Below are positions 17,341-27,700 of a DNA stretch of 64,000 nucleotides, one piece after another. A program made the translations under genes and the position numbers. Source of the stretch: Clostridia bacterium (lineage in GTDB: Bacteria > Bacillota > Clostridia > Christensenellales > UBA1242); contig JAFTMH010000001.1 in assembly GCA_017452445.1 (NCBI GenBank), positions 62,001-126,000 on the forward strand, in the 5' to 3' direction. The first letter of the stretch is position 1. Every line of letters begins with the position of its first letter. Under the pieces are notes generated by a model that saw only the letters and a program-made list of their open reading frames with translations, was not told the origin of the DNA and did no database searches.

Positions 17341-17916
17341 AAATTTGTTTCCACAATGAGGACAAAACTTGGCATCTGGTTCGATAATCGACTGGCACTG
17401 CGAGCACCTTTTTTCCTTTGCCAAAATCCTTCCACACTCTTTGCAAAATTTGCTTGCAGAGTTGTTGTCAACACCACAATATTTGCAAACTTTTGTCGTG
17501 TTTGTGTTTGACATGTTTTCAATGTCTTGCATATCTTGCACCCTATCAAGGTCAGGAGTTTCTGCATGATACCCTGGCAGATATTCTTGTCTGCTTTTAA
17601 TGATATACATCATTGCAACACACAAGCACACAGCGCCAAATATTGCAAGAGCAATGCCAATCCAAATCCTTGTGTTTGCTTTGTCAACGATTGGATAATA
17701 ATCTGGCTGGTTGTGCTTTGGAGTGTTTTTGAGTGTGAGTCCTGACGAAATCAAAATTGCACCAACAATAACAATTGCGACTGAAACAATAAGCAAGACA
17801 TTGCCTAAAATCTTGTAACGCTTTCTCTTTTTTTCAAAGCGCTGTTTGCTTTGTTCGATTTCCTCTTTCTTGTTTACCCTTTTCACTTCACCACTAAGCT
17901 CAATTCTTCTTCTCAT
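17338..17916 (-). CDS. Membrane protein with C-terminal double zinc ribbon
   Basis: A 192-residue protein. A basic N-terminal coil (residues 1-35) precedes two membrane helices (about 37-58 and 85-106) and then a double zinc ribbon: CKYCG...CKECG and CSQCQ...CPHCG (about residues 143-189). Such ribbons often bind proteins or nucleic acid; the function here is unknown. It starts 8 nt after the ftsZ stop, so it is co-transcribed with ftsZ and could be a division accessory, which is inference from position only. Confidence 0.8.
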   Translation of the reverse strand: MRRRIELSGEVKRVNKKEEIEQSKQRFEKKRKRYKILGNVLLIVSVAIVIVGAILISSGLTLKNTPKHNQPDYYPIVDKANTRIWIGIALAIFGAVCLCVAMMYIIKSRQEYLPGYHAETPDLDRVQDMQDIENMSNTNTTKVCKYCGVDNNSASKFCKECGRILAKEKRCSQCQSIIEPDAKFCPHCGNKF

Positions 17917-17924
17917 TTCGACTC

Positions 17925-19097
17925 TTATTTTTTGTTTTTGCTTCTAATTTTTTCAATCCATGGTGGGATTGCGCCTGGTGTTGGGTTTACATCAATTCTT
18001 GATGATTTGTCAACTGGTTGAACTTTTACATCTTTTTGTGGTTGCGCTGCTTGTTGTGGAGCATAACCAAATGGACTGAAACCCTTAAACATATCTTCTT
18101 GTTTTGGTTCTTCAACCTTTTCTTCTTTTGTTGCTTCTTCGTCTTCTTCGTCAAAAGTTTTAAATCCTGTTGCGATGATTGTGATTTCAACTTCATCTCT
18201 CATTTCAGGATCAATGCTGCTTCCAAAAATAAGGTTGCAAGATGGGTCGATAACTTCTTGAACCATCTTTGCTGCTTCTGTAACTTCTCTCAAAGTAAGA
18301 TCGCTGCCACCCTTGATGTTGAGAACAACACCTGTTGCACCTTCGATTGTTGTTTCGATAAGTGGAGATGCAACTGCTTGACGAACTGCTTCCAAAGTTT
18401 TGTTTTCGCCCTTTCCATGACCAATACCCATGTGAGCCATGCCACGATTTTTCATGATTGTTTCGATGTCAGCAAAGTCAAGGTTGATCATGCCTGGGAA
18501 TACAATCAAGTCAGAAATGCCTTGGATACCTTGTCTCAAAACATCATCTGCATATCTAAATGCTTCAACCAATGTTGTCTTTTCTGGCAAAATAGTGAGC
18601 AATCTTTCGTTTGGAATAACTACGATTGTGTCAACATATTTTTTAAGTTCGGCAATACCCTTTTCAGCATTTTCCATTCTCTTTCTATTTTCAAATTGGA
18701 AAGGTTTTGTGACAATACCAACTGTCAAAATGCCAAGTTCTTTTGCAATTTGTGCAATGACTGGTGCAGCACCTGTTCCTGTTCCGCCACCCATGCCGGC
18801 TGTGATAAACACAAGGTCTGTGCCTTTGAGAATTTCTGTGATTGAAGATTTGCTTTCTTCTGCTGCCTTTCTTCCGATTTCAGGGATAGCACCAGCACCA
18901 CGACCACCTGTCAATCTTTCGCCGATTTGAAGTCTTTTGTCAGCCTTTGAAATCAAAAGGGCTTGCTTGTCTGTGTTGATTGCAACAAACTCTGCAGATG
19001 CAACATTTGCTTCGATCATACGATTGACAGCATTGTTTCCGCCTCCGCCTACTCCAAGCACCTTAATTTTTACCACTGATGTAGAATTGTTGTCCAT
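17925..19097 (-). CDS. ftsZ: Cell division protein FtsZ
   Basis: A 390-residue tubulin-like GTPase forming the Z ring. The tubulin signature [10 protein letters not shown] (about residues 106-115), the T7 loop NLDFADIE and the conserved C-terminal peptide [14 protein letters not shown] are all present; the last is the binding tail for FtsA/SepF-type partners. The start is ATG 19097 with AAGGAG 8 nt upstream. It has its own promoter in the gap after ftsA. Confidence 0.98.
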   Translation of the reverse strand: MDNNSTSVVKIKVLGVGGGGNNAVNRMIEANVASAEFVAINTDKQALLISKADKRLQIGERLTGGRGAGAIPEIGRKAAEESKSSITEILKGTDLVFITAGMGGGTGTGAAPVIAQIAKELGILTVGIVTKPFQFENRKRMENAEKGIAELKKYVDTIVVIPNERLLTILPEKTTLVEAFRYADDVLRQGIQGISDLIVFPGMINLDFADIETIMKNRGMAHMGIGHGKGENKTLEAVRQAVASPLIETTIEGATGVVLNIKGGSDLTLREVTEAAKMVQEVIDPSCNLIFGSSIDPEMRDEVEITIIATGFKTFDEEDEEATKEEKVEEPKQEDMFKGFSPFGYAPQQAAQPQKDVKVQPVDKSSRIDVNPTPGAIPPWIEKIRSKNKK

Positions 19098-19119
19098 ATT
19101 TGTCTCCTTAATAGTCTTT

Positions 19120-19148
19120 ATTTTACAAAATAAAATTGCTTTTGGCAA
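19120..19148 (-). promoter_or_regulatory. Sigma-A promoter of ftsZ
   Basis: TTGCCA, a 17-nt spacer and TAAAAT, 22 nt upstream of the ftsZ start. Confidence 0.7.
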
Positions 19149-19172
19149 ACATTTTGCTCATTTTTTAGATTT

Positions 19173-20297
19173 TTAGGCATTTTTGTCCAATGCTGTGTTG
19201 ACAAGACTGAGCATGCCCGAAAGTTCTGGCTTGTCCATCGCTGGGATTGGTGGCACACCATATGCGATGTTTCTTCCAATACATTTTGCAATAAAATCTT
19301 TGCCCCCTTTGATTTTGCTTATGCCAGCACCACAAAGGTAAATTGGATAATAAGGCACATATTCTTTTGCAAAAAGTCTTATGCATTCGTTGATTGTGGT
19401 TGCGATCATCTCCAATCTATAACTCACTACGCTATTGGCATAGTTCATTGGGATTGTCACTATTCTGCCACCCAAAGTTGAAAGTTCGTAAACATCATCA
19501 GCATCACCAACAAGTGAAAGCACAATTTGTTTTTTCAAAGTTTTTGCATCTGCGTAAGAAATCGAACATGCTTCGCTCAAATCGCTTGTGATATGTGATC
19601 CACCCATCGAAAACGATGTGAGATTTGTAAGTCCATCGCCTTTGACAAACGCAACGCTTGTCGATCTTGCACCTATGTCGATGATAATGCAAGTCCTTTC
19701 TCTCTCTTCTTTTTCGAGAATAAACATTGCTTCGCAAAATGCTTCGCTCAAATATTCAACTTGCTCAACTCCAACTCTCGCCCAAATTTTGTTGAAAGTT
19801 TGGATAAACGCACTTTGTGCAAGCACCACCGAAAATTCGCCCGCAAGTTTTGTCGCCTTCAACCCAAGAGGTTGATGTGTGCGACGATTGTCGTCCAAAG
19901 AATAATAAATTGGGTTTACGGACAAAATTTCCATTCCATCTTCGTCGATGCGAGAAGATGCATTTTGCAAAAGTTGATCAATGTCTTTTTGCCTGATTGC
20001 ACGCTTTGCTCTGAATGTGATTTGCTCTTTTGAAGAATCCACCTTTGAAAACTCTGCTGGCACACCAACATAAATCTTTTGTACACCCTTTTTGTAAACT
20101 GATTGAATTTCGTCAAACAAACTTCTCACAGCATCTTCGAGCATAGCTTTTTCGATAAATTCTCCCTCGTAAAAACCAGCGTAAGGCACAACTGCTTTGG
20201 CCTTAACATTGAAAATGCCGTTAATGCCCCTCTGTGCCACCATGCATGACAACTTTGATGAGCCAATTTCAACAACTGTAACACATTCTTTTGCCAT
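19173..20297 (-). CDS. ftsA: FtsA-type actin-fold cell division protein lacking the C-terminal anchor
   Basis: A 374-residue actin-like ATPase upstream of ftsZ. Phosphate motifs VVEIGSSKLS (residue 8 onward) and CIIIDIGARSTSVAF (near 200), and the adenosine motif IYLCGAGISKIKG, are clear. It stops at MLSLVNTALDKNA, shortly after the actin core, without the amphipathic membrane-targeting helix found at the end of typical FtsA of about 420 residues. It has its own strong promoter and lies 75 nt before ftsZ. Confidence 0.87.
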   Translation of the reverse strand: MAKECVTVVEIGSSKLSCMVAQRGINGIFNVKAKAVVPYAGFYEGEFIEKAMLEDAVRSLFDEIQSVYKKGVQKIYVGVPAEFSKVDSSKEQITFRAKRAIRQKDIDQLLQNASSRIDEDGMEILSVNPIYYSLDDNRRTHQPLGLKATKLAGEFSVVLAQSAFIQTFNKIWARVGVEQVEYLSEAFCEAMFILEKEERERTCIIIDIGARSTSVAFVKGDGLTNLTSFSMGGSHITSDLSEACSISYADAKTLKKQIVLSLVGDADDVYELSTLGGRIVTIPMNYANSVVSYRLEMIATTINECIRLFAKEYVPYYPIYLCGAGISKIKGGKDFIAKCIGRNIAYGVPPIPAMDKPELSGMLSLVNTALDKNA

Positions 20298-20317
20298 AAA
20301 TCCCTCTTTATACTCGT

Positions 20318-20346
20318 ATTTTAATTTTTTAATTAAAAAATGTCAA
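20318..20346 (-). promoter_or_regulatory. Sigma-A promoter of ftsA
   Basis: TTGACA, a 17-nt spacer and TAAAAT on the minus strand, 20 nt upstream of the ftsA start. Confidence 0.8.
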
Positions 20347-20458
20347 ACAAAATTCATATTTGCTTATAAAAATTTATTTTTTTTAATAATTATGCAAAGT
20401 TCGATAAATAATTATGCAAAGCGCAACAATACGCACAATTTGATTTTTTCATTTTTTC

Positions 20459-20487
20459 TTGACATTTGTTTTTGGCAGTGTTAGAAT
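20459..20487 (+). promoter_or_regulatory. Sigma-A promoter of the serS T-box transcript
   Basis: Consensus TTGACA, a 17-nt spacer and TAGAAT on the plus strand; transcription should start near 20494, at the head of the T-box leader. Confidence 0.85.
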
Positions 20488-20493
20488 AACAAA

Positions 20494-20727
20494 AAATAGC
20501 GTGTCAGCGAAGGGACTACCGTCGTGCCTTGATTTTCAGAGAGTTTGCGTGTGGTGCGAGCAAACATTCGAGTCGACCTTCCACCCCGGAGACATTTGCG
20601 ATGAGCAAAGCCGATTGCATGGCGCAATTTGCAAAAATTGAGAGGGACTTTTATGTCCAATTAGAGTGGCACCGTGGTGAATGATCATCATCTCTAAAAA
20701 GATTTTTTCTTTTTGGAGATTTTTTTA
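20494..20727 (+). promoter_or_regulatory. T-box riboswitch leader upstream of serS
   Basis: This leader fits a T-box that senses uncharged tRNA-Ser. Stem I shows AGAGAG (20539-20544) with the apical GGTGCGAGC; a likely specifier TCC lies at 20580-20582 (followed by ACC and GGAG). The T-box core AGAGTGGCACCGTGG is at 20663-20677. A 13-bp terminator stem (20690-20702 with 20708-20720) is followed by a T run. Uncharged tRNA would stabilise the antiterminator and allow read-through into serS. The specifier assignment is by pattern, not folding. Confidence 0.9.
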
Positions 20728-20754
20728 TTTTCAAAAAGCACACAGGAGGAAAGA

Positions 20755-20826
20755 ATGTTTGTAAAAGCAAGACAAATTTTCAAAATTTCAAACATCTCCC
20801 GCAAGGGATACTTTCTTGCTGCATAA
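20755..20826 (+). CDS. Possible 23-codon micro-ORF between the T-box and serS
   Basis: ATG at 20755 follows a strong AGGAGG 5 nt upstream and encodes a basic peptide of 23 residues (begins MFVKARQIFK, ends GYFLAA) to TAA at 20826. It is the first open frame after the T-box terminator, 44 nt before serS. It could be a leader peptide, a translated remnant or a coincidence; the ribosome site is as good as that of serS. Confidence 0.4.
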   Translation: MFVKARQIFKISNISRKGYFLAA

Positions 20827-20870
20827 AAAAACAAAAATCAAAAAAATGAATAAAAAATAGGAGAACAAAA

Positions 20871-22160
20871 ATGATTGATATAAATTTGATTAGAACAAAC
20901 AAAGACCTTGTAAAAGAAAACATTAAGAAAAAATTTCAAGATGCAAAACTTCCTTTGGTTGACGAAGTAGAACAACTTGACAAAGATGTAAGAGCACTCA
21001 AACTTGAAGGAGACAACCTCAGAGCAAGCAGAAACACATTGTCTGCACAAATTGGTGCTCTTATGAAAGAAAAGAAGATTGAAGAAGCAAATGCGATCAA
21101 AGAACAAGTGCGCACAAACAACGATCGTATCGCACAAATTGAAAAAGATGTTGCTGTGATCGAAGAACGCATCAAAACAATCATGATGACAATCCCAAAC
21201 ATCATTGATGACACTGTGCCTCTTGGCAAAGACGATGGCGAAAATGTCGAACTTCAAAAATTTGGCGACCCTGTTGTGCCGGCATACGAAATCCCATATC
21301 ATGCTGACATTTTGGACAAATTTTGCGCTCTTGACAAAGACAGTTCTGGACGCACAAGTGGAAATGGTTTCTACTTCCTTATGGGAGATGGCGCCCGCCT
21401 TGTAAGTGCTATGCTCAGTTACGCCCGTGACTTTATGATCGAAAAAGGATTTACTTACTGCATTCCACCATTTATGATCAGAGGCGATGTTGTAAACGGC
21501 GTTATGAGTTTTGCCGAAATGGACGCAATGATGTATAAAATCGAAGGCGAAGACCTTTATCTTATCGGCACTAGCGAACACTCAATGATTGGCAAGTTTA
21601 AAGGACAAATCATTGGCGAACAACAACTTCCAATCACAATGACATCTTACAGCCCATGCTTTAGAAAAGAAGTTGGTGCACACGGCATTGAAGAAAGAGG
21701 CATTTATCGTGTTCACCAATTTGAAAAACAAGAAATGGTTGTGCTTTGCAAACCAGAAGACAGCATGGCTTGGTATGAAAAAATGTGGAACTTTACCGTA
21801 GAACTTTTCAGAAGTCTTGACATTCCTGTAAGAACTTTGGAATGCTGCTCTGGAGATTTGGCAGACCTTAAAGTGAAGAGCTGCGACATTGAAGCATGGA
21901 GCCCAAGACAACAAAAATATTTTGAAGTTGGATCATGCTCAACTCTTGGCGATGCACAAGCAAGAAGACTTGGAATCCGTGCAAAAGGCGAAAACGGAAC
22001 ATATTATCTCCACACTCTCAACAACACAGTTTTGGCTTCAACAAGAGCTTTGATTGCACTTTTGGAAAACAACTTGCAAGAAGACGGAAGCGTGCTTGTG
22101 CCAAAACCACTTCAAATGTATATGGGTGGAAAAACAGTGATAAAACCTATCACAAAATAG
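20871..22160 (+). CDS. serS: Seryl-tRNA synthetase
   Basis: A 429-residue class II synthetase charging tRNA-Ser. The N-terminal coiled-coil arm (residues 1-110) is followed by the catalytic core: motif 2 FRKEVGAHGIEERGIYRVHQ, then CSGDLADLKVKSCDIEAWSP, SCSTLGDAQARR and motif 3 near NNTVLASTRALIALLENN. AGGAG lies 8 nt upstream of ATG. It is transcribed against its neighbours, between ftsA and ftsQ, under T-box control. Confidence 0.98.
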   Translation: MIDINLIRTNKDLVKENIKKKFQDAKLPLVDEVEQLDKDVRALKLEGDNLRASRNTLSAQIGALMKEKKIEEANAIKEQVRTNNDRIAQIEKDVAVIEERIKTIMMTIPNIIDDTVPLGKDDGENVELQKFGDPVVPAYEIPYHADILDKFCALDKDSSGRTSGNGFYFLMGDGARLVSAMLSYARDFMIEKGFTYCIPPFMIRGDVVNGVMSFAEMDAMMYKIEGEDLYLIGTSEHSMIGKFKGQIIGEQQLPITMTSYSPCFRKEVGAHGIEERGIYRVHQFEKQEMVVLCKPEDSMAWYEKMWNFTVELFRSLDIPVRTLECCSGDLADLKVKSCDIEAWSPRQQKYFEVGSCSTLGDAQARRLGIRAKGENGTYYLHTLNNTVLASTRALIALLENNLQEDGSVLVPKPLQMYMGGKTVIKPITK

Positions 22161-22172
22161 CAAAAACAACAA

Positions 22173-22201
22173 AAAATGACCGATTTTTGGTCATTTTTTT
22201 T
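22173..22201. terminator. Bidirectional terminator between serS and ftsQ
   Basis: Stem AATGACC / GGTCATT with a 7-nt loop, flanked by A and T runs, located between convergent serS and ftsQ. Confidence 0.8.
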
Positions 22202-22255
22202 GTTGTCTATATTCAATTTTTAATTTTAGAAAAATGCAATTTTGCAGATTTTTTG

Positions 22256-23275
22256 TCAAATTTCTTCTGATTGATCTTCTGGGTTTTCTTCAACATTTTC
22301 AGGATTGTTTGCAACAATCATGCTGTAAACATCTGTCTCTTCTCGTGGCAAATAATCCGTAAGTGTAAGGTTGTCAACAGCAATATAACTGTGGGCAAGC
22401 AACTCCATCGAGAGTGCAACTTTTGCATCTGGATCGTGTTCTTCAACATTGAAGTTGACATAAATTCCGTCTGCATTTTTTACAACAAAACGCACCTTGC
22501 CTTCAGCATCTAAAAGTCTGCCTTGTTCATCAACTTCCGAAGCAAACAACTGTGCTTCAACAGCAAACATTTTTTGAAATTTTTGCTTCAAAGCAAAGTC
22601 GATATTTTTGACAACAAACTTTCTGCCTTGTGCAGTTTGAAGAGACATTTGCACATATCCTTTGCCTGTAAAATCATCAAAATAATCTTCAAAAACAATC
22701 TTTTCAAACTTGGCAAGTTGTGTTGACAAATCTCTGTTGTTTGCAATCATAGCACTGCAAAACTTTGAAAGTGCTTGTTGTTTTGCTTGCAAAAAATCGC
22801 CTTCTTTTGGGTTTTCTGTGTAGATTTGCATATTTTCAACAACGATAACATCTTCAAAAACCAAAATGTCAACAATTTTCAGAACTCTCAAATCACGGTC
22901 GCAAATCAAAAATTGCTCGCCATAAGCAATGCCAAACAACTCTTCTCTTTCGACAATGTGCACAACATATTTGTTTGGAAAAACTGTTTCAATGTTGACA
23001 ACTTTTACATAAGCAAATCTCTTGTCTTCTGCTGCAAATTGCTCAATGTTTTTGACATATTTTTCTTTGCCTGCAAAAAGCACACTTTCGCCTTTGTCAA
23101 ACTTGCCAGCATCAACAATTTCTTCTTGCGAAAGGTTTGTCAGATTTATTGTTGTCGAATCAAACGCAACCACAACCTTTGACAATCCAAACATGGTCCA
23201 AAAAAGAATAAGCATCAATGCGATGCAACCAAACACAACAGAAAGAGAAATGATCAGTTTTTTCTTTTTAGTCAA
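22256..23275 (-). CDS. ftsQ: Cell division protein FtsQ/DivIB (POTRA domain)
   Basis: A bitopic divisome protein of about 339 residues. A basic N terminus and one membrane helix (about residues 8-30) precede a POTRA-like region (FDSTTINLTNLSQEEIVDAG), a beta domain (YVKVVNIETVFPNKYVVHIVEREELFGI) and an acidic tail. The start is a TTG; that at 23275 has AAAAGGA 6 nt upstream, while TTG at 23281 is also possible. The N terminus overlaps the 3' end of murA, so the pair is coupled. Confidence 0.85.
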   Translation of the reverse strand: MTKKKKLIISLSVVFGCIALMLILFWTMFGLSKVVVAFDSTTINLTNLSQEEIVDAGKFDKGESVLFAGKEKYVKNIEQFAAEDKRFAYVKVVNIETVFPNKYVVHIVEREELFGIAYGEQFLICDRDLRVLKIVDILVFEDVIVVENMQIYTENPKEGDFLQAKQQALSKFCSAMIANNRDLSTQLAKFEKIVFEDYFDDFTGKGYVQMSLQTAQGRKFVVKNIDFALKQKFQKMFAVEAQLFASEVDEQGRLLDAEGKVRFVVKNADGIYVNFNVEEHDPDAKVALSMELLAHSYIAVDNLTLTDYLPREETDVYSMIVANNPENVEENPEDQSEEI

Positions 23276-24530
23276 TTTCAATCCTTTTTATTTGAGCACC
23301 CAAAAGATTGTATTTTTCTTCCATGCTTTTGTAACCTCTGTCAATAAGGTGCACATTTTCTACGGTAGTGTAACCCTCTGCCTGCATGCCAGCAAGCACC
23401 AGCGCTGCACCTGCCCTCAAATCGCCAGCACACACTTCTGCACCATAAAGCGTTTCGACACCACTTATGACAATGCTTTGACAATGTGTTGTGATTTTTG
23501 CACCCATTTTGCAAAGTTCGCCAACATGCAAAAATCTATTTTCAAACAAAGTTTCTTGCAAAATGCAAGTGCCTTGACTGACTGCTTGAAGCACTGTCAT
23601 CGGCGCCTGCAAATCTGTTGGAAAAAACGGGTATGGCAAAGTTTTTATTTTTGAAATGGAAGAAAGTCTTTTGTCTGCTTTCACTCTTATTCTATCACCA
23701 TAAGTTTCGATTTGGCAAGCAGTTTGCTTCAAAAACGACAACAAACTTTGATTGTGACGAGCATAAGCATCTTTGACCAAAACATCTCCACCACACACGG
23801 CTGTTGCAAGCAGATATGTGCCAGCGACAATGCGATCAGGCATAACACAAAATCTTGCACCATGCAAACTTTTTACTCCCTCGATTTGTATTTCATCACT
23901 GCCAGCGCCCGAAACATTTGCACCCATTGCATTCAAAAAGTTTTGCAAATCTTCAATTTCAGGCTCTTTTGCAACATTTTTCAAAACAGTTTTTCCCGAA
24001 AGCACACATGCACACATCATCAAACTTTCAGTTGCCCCTACGCTAGGAAAATCCAACACCACCGTCCCAGCCTGCATATCTTTGCTGTTGCAATAAATAT
24101 ATCCATGCCTTTCAACAATTTTTGCACCAAGTTTTTTGAAACTGTTTATGTGGATATCTATTGGTCTTGCCCCAATGTTGCACCCACCCGGATAAGCAAT
24201 CACAGCGCTCTCAAACCTGCCAAGCATCGCCCCCAGCACAAAAATTGAAGCTCTGACTTTTTGCGACAACTCTCTTGTTATCCTTGCGTTTGAAACATTT
24301 GTGCAATCAACTTGCAAAACACCATCAAAACTTTGACACTTTATGCCAAACTCTTGCAAAATATCTTGCATGGCAACAAGGTCAGTCAAGTCAACATAAT
24401 TTTCAAGTTCGACCACACCATCGCACAAAACACATGCAGCCAAAATTGGCAAAAATGCATTTTTTGCCCCATCAACCTTCACTTCGCCAAACAAGCGAGT
24501 TTGCCCATTTATCAAAAACTTTGTCTTCAT
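23268..24530 (-). CDS. murA: UDP-N-acetylglucosamine 1-carboxyvinyltransferase
   Basis: A 420-residue enzyme adding enolpyruvate to UDP-GlcNAc, the first committed step of peptidoglycan synthesis. The family start FLINGQTRLFGEVKVDGAKN and the catalytic Cys loop PGGCNIGARPIDIH (near residue 115) are intact, so fosfomycin sensitivity is expected. The start is ATG 24530; a 15-residue upstream extension has no support. It is upstream of ftsQ and downstream of the accessory island. Confidence 0.95.
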   Translation of the reverse strand: MKTKFLINGQTRLFGEVKVDGAKNAFLPILAACVLCDGVVELENYVDLTDLVAMQDILQEFGIKCQSFDGVLQVDCTNVSNARITRELSQKVRASIFVLGAMLGRFESAVIAYPGGCNIGARPIDIHINSFKKLGAKIVERHGYIYCNSKDMQAGTVVLDFPSVGATESLMMCACVLSGKTVLKNVAKEPEIEDLQNFLNAMGANVSGAGSDEIQIEGVKSLHGARFCVMPDRIVAGTYLLATAVCGGDVLVKDAYARHNQSLLSFLKQTACQIETYGDRIRVKADKRLSSISKIKTLPYPFFPTDLQAPMTVLQAVSQGTCILQETLFENRFLHVGELCKMGAKITTHCQSIVISGVETLYGAEVCAGDLRAGAALVLAGMQAEGYTTVENVHLIDRGYKSMEEKYNLLGAQIKRIEID

Positions 24531-24690
24531 AGGTTTGATATATGAAATCCAAACAAAAAATGTTTGAACGACCACCCAAACGAGCTGTCCTTCTTTTTAA
24601 ATTTAAAAAAAATGGTCGGTTTTTAAAAATGACCTAATTTTGCCGATTTTTACAAATTCAAACATACACTCATCAAATGCAACAAACAAC

Positions 24691-24719
24691 AAAAAAAGAG
24701 CAAATTTTGCTCTTTTTTT
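24691..24719 (-). terminator. Terminator of the large lipoprotein gene
   Basis: Stem AAAAGAGCAAA / TTTGCTCTTTT flanked by A and T runs, 15 nt past the stop at 24734. It separates the lipoprotein from murA. Confidence 0.85.
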
Positions 24720-24733
24720 CTGTTTTTTGATTG

Positions 24734-27700
24734 TTATGCAGTAGGTCCAGCGAATGCTGTGCCACTTGCTGCAGAGAATATCCAGTTTCCTGAAACTGTG
24801 TCATAGAAACCAACTCTTGTTTGTCCGTCACGTTCTTGTGCAGGGATAAGATTCATAACAAGTGCATCCCCTTCGTAAATTGCAATTGAATAAATATTAG
24901 TTGCAATATACTTATTGTTGGTTGTATCAACTGAAGTAAACAACATCAATTTTGAAGTGCTGCTTGGTTGTGTGGCTGTTACATTCAATCCACTAACCAA
25001 AGCCCCTCCATTGATTGTAAACTCACCGTTTCCAATCACAAGTGTATTTTTGCCTTCTTGCCAATTGATTGTTCCTGTGTTATATCTTTTTCCACCAATG
25101 TCCAAAACATAAGCACCATTCGCTTGAGCACAGAAACCTAATTGTTTTGACGAACCACCAGCATTTACAATCCAACCATTTCCAAGTGCTTCATTAGATG
25201 GTTTATCCATTGTAATAACAACTTTTGTGTTTGATTTGAGAGTAAGTCCAGTGTCAATATATTGTTCCCCTGTGCCAGTAACATATTCCAATGCTGTGTA
25301 AGGCAATTCAGCAACTGTGATTTCAAAAGTTGTTGTGAAAGTTTGTTCATCTGCTTCGTATGTAACAGTCACTGTTTTTGTTCCGACAGTTGACATATCT
25401 GGCGATGAAAGAGTATATCCGGAAATTTCTTCATCTGCACCAAGGTTGAATTTTGTCACAACTTTCAAGCCATCTGCACTGAATGTTTCGCCAATTGAAT
25501 ATGAAGTTTTTGTTGGCATTGTTGAAACAGCGATTGATTGAATTGTTTTTTCAACATTTTCAACTGTGATGTTGAATGTTGTTGTTTTTGTAACTTCGCC
25601 AATTGTGCAAGTAACTGTGATTGTCTTTTGTCCAGCAGTTGTCATATCTGGTGTAGACAATTGATATTCGTCACTGTCGAGAACTTTTGTCGAACCGCCT
25701 TCAAATGTTGCTGTGACAGCCAAACCTGTTGGGTCAAATGCTTGGTTGAGTGCATAAGTAGTTGTTGTTGGGTGTGTTGTCACTTGAATATCAGACAAAG
25801 CTTTAACAACTTCTGCTTCGCCTTCAACAAAGTTGCTTCCAACCTTTTGGAAGATCCAGTTTCCAGAAACTGTGTCATAGAAACCAATTTTTCTGTCGCC
25901 ATCTGGTTGTTGAGCAGGGATCAAATGCATAACAAGTGTGTTGCCTTCATAAATTGAAACTTCATAAATTGTTGCTTTCAAATATGTTGTCGCACTTGTT
26001 GTTGGCGAACTAAGGATATAAAGGTTGTTTGTTGAAGTTGTTGGTGCTTGAAGTGCTGAAGTGTTTGCACTTGTCAATGCTCCACCATTGATCAAATATT
26101 CACCATGTGCAATTGTGATTGTGTTTGCACCATCTTGCCAGTTGATTGTGCCTGTGTTGACTCTTTCGCCACCCATATCCAAAACAAAGGCATCATTTTG
26201 CTTCAAACACAAACCAAAAAGGTTGCTTTGTCCACCATTTGCAGCAGCAGAGAACAACCATTTTCCACTTGCATCCATATCGTCATTTGTTGGTCTTTCC
26301 ATTTTTACAACAACTTTTGTGTTTGATTTAACTTTAAGCCCTGTGTCAATATATTGCGAGCCATCTGCAACAATAGAGTTGAGAGCGACATAATCCAAAA
26401 GTTCTTCTGAAACAGTGATTTCAAAAGTTGCAACTTTTGTTGTGCCAGCAAAAAGGTATGTCACAGTGATTTGCTTTGTGCCAACTGTTGACATGTCTGG
26501 TGTTGAAAGAGAATATTCGCCACTTGAAAGTGTTTTTGCGCCACCAACATTGAAGTTTGCCAAAACAACCAATCCTGTTGGATCAAATGTTTCGCCAAGC
26601 ACATATGCTCTCTTTGTTGGTTGAGAAGCGATTTCAATTGATTGCAAAACTTTTTCAACTTCTGTAACTGTGATGTCAAAAGTCACAGTTTTGCCTTGAT
26701 ATGAAACTACAACTGTTTGAGTGCCCTTCACAGACATATCTGGTGAAGAAACATCAAATCCTGTTGTAAGTGTTTGATAAGAACCATTGTTGTATCTTGC
26801 TCTGATTGTCAAACCAGTTTTGTCAAATGTGTCACCAACATTGTATGTAGTCACATTTGGCAAAGCAGTGATTATGATTTCTTCCAACTTCTTAAATGAA
26901 AGTTCTGGTTCTTGGGAATGAACAATTGTATAGTTGAGGCAGTCTTTGCCTTGTGACCAAGAGCCCATCAAACCTTCTGTTGGATGCATTTCGCCAGAAG
27001 AGTAAAGCATAATCATATTGCCATACCAGTCGTGCAAAGCATAGTAAACAATACCAAATTTGCTTTCTTTGTATGCAATTTCTTGGAAACCTTGTTTTAC
27101 TGTGCCGTCATCATCTGTGTAAGAATAAATCTTTCCGATATGAACATTACATCTCCAGTTTCTGATTGTTGAATAATCAGTTGGCATTGGAGAAGAATAT
27201 GCCAAATACAAGTCGCCTTGATAGTTGAACAAATATGGTCTTGTGTCAGAAACAGTCAAAGCAAGATTGCTTTGTGTCCAAGTTTTTCCATCTTCAGAAT
27301 ACATCAACTTTTGCTTTGTTGCTGTTGTTGGAGTTGTAACGCCATCTCTTGAGAACACCCAGAATTTTCCATCATGATGAGCAAGCATAGCTTCGTAGTT
27401 TGTTTTTTGGTTGATCACAGATTGAAGTGTCCAAGTTGCACCATCTGTTGACTTCAAGAACAATACATTGCTTGTGTCGCCGCCACCAACTGCTGTTGTG
27501 TAGAAATATCCATCAACTTCGATGATTTTTGTTGTGATTTGAAGTTCGCCAAAAGCCTTTCCACTGATAGAACTAATATATTGGTTTACTGTTGTTTTGC
27601 TAAATTCAACAGCATCAGAATTGTCGCTTGTTTTGAATTTAACTTCTTTCAATTGACCAACAGCATTTGTTGCCTTGTTTACATCTTTGTAATAATATTT

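Noticed and set aside
18018..18845. 275-codon open frame antisense to ftsZ
   Set aside because: Very Cys/Phe-rich, no ribosome site, mirrors ftsZ codon bias.
20838..21581. 247-codon open frame antisense to serS
   Set aside because: Shadow of serS; His/Phe/Cys-rich with no start signal.
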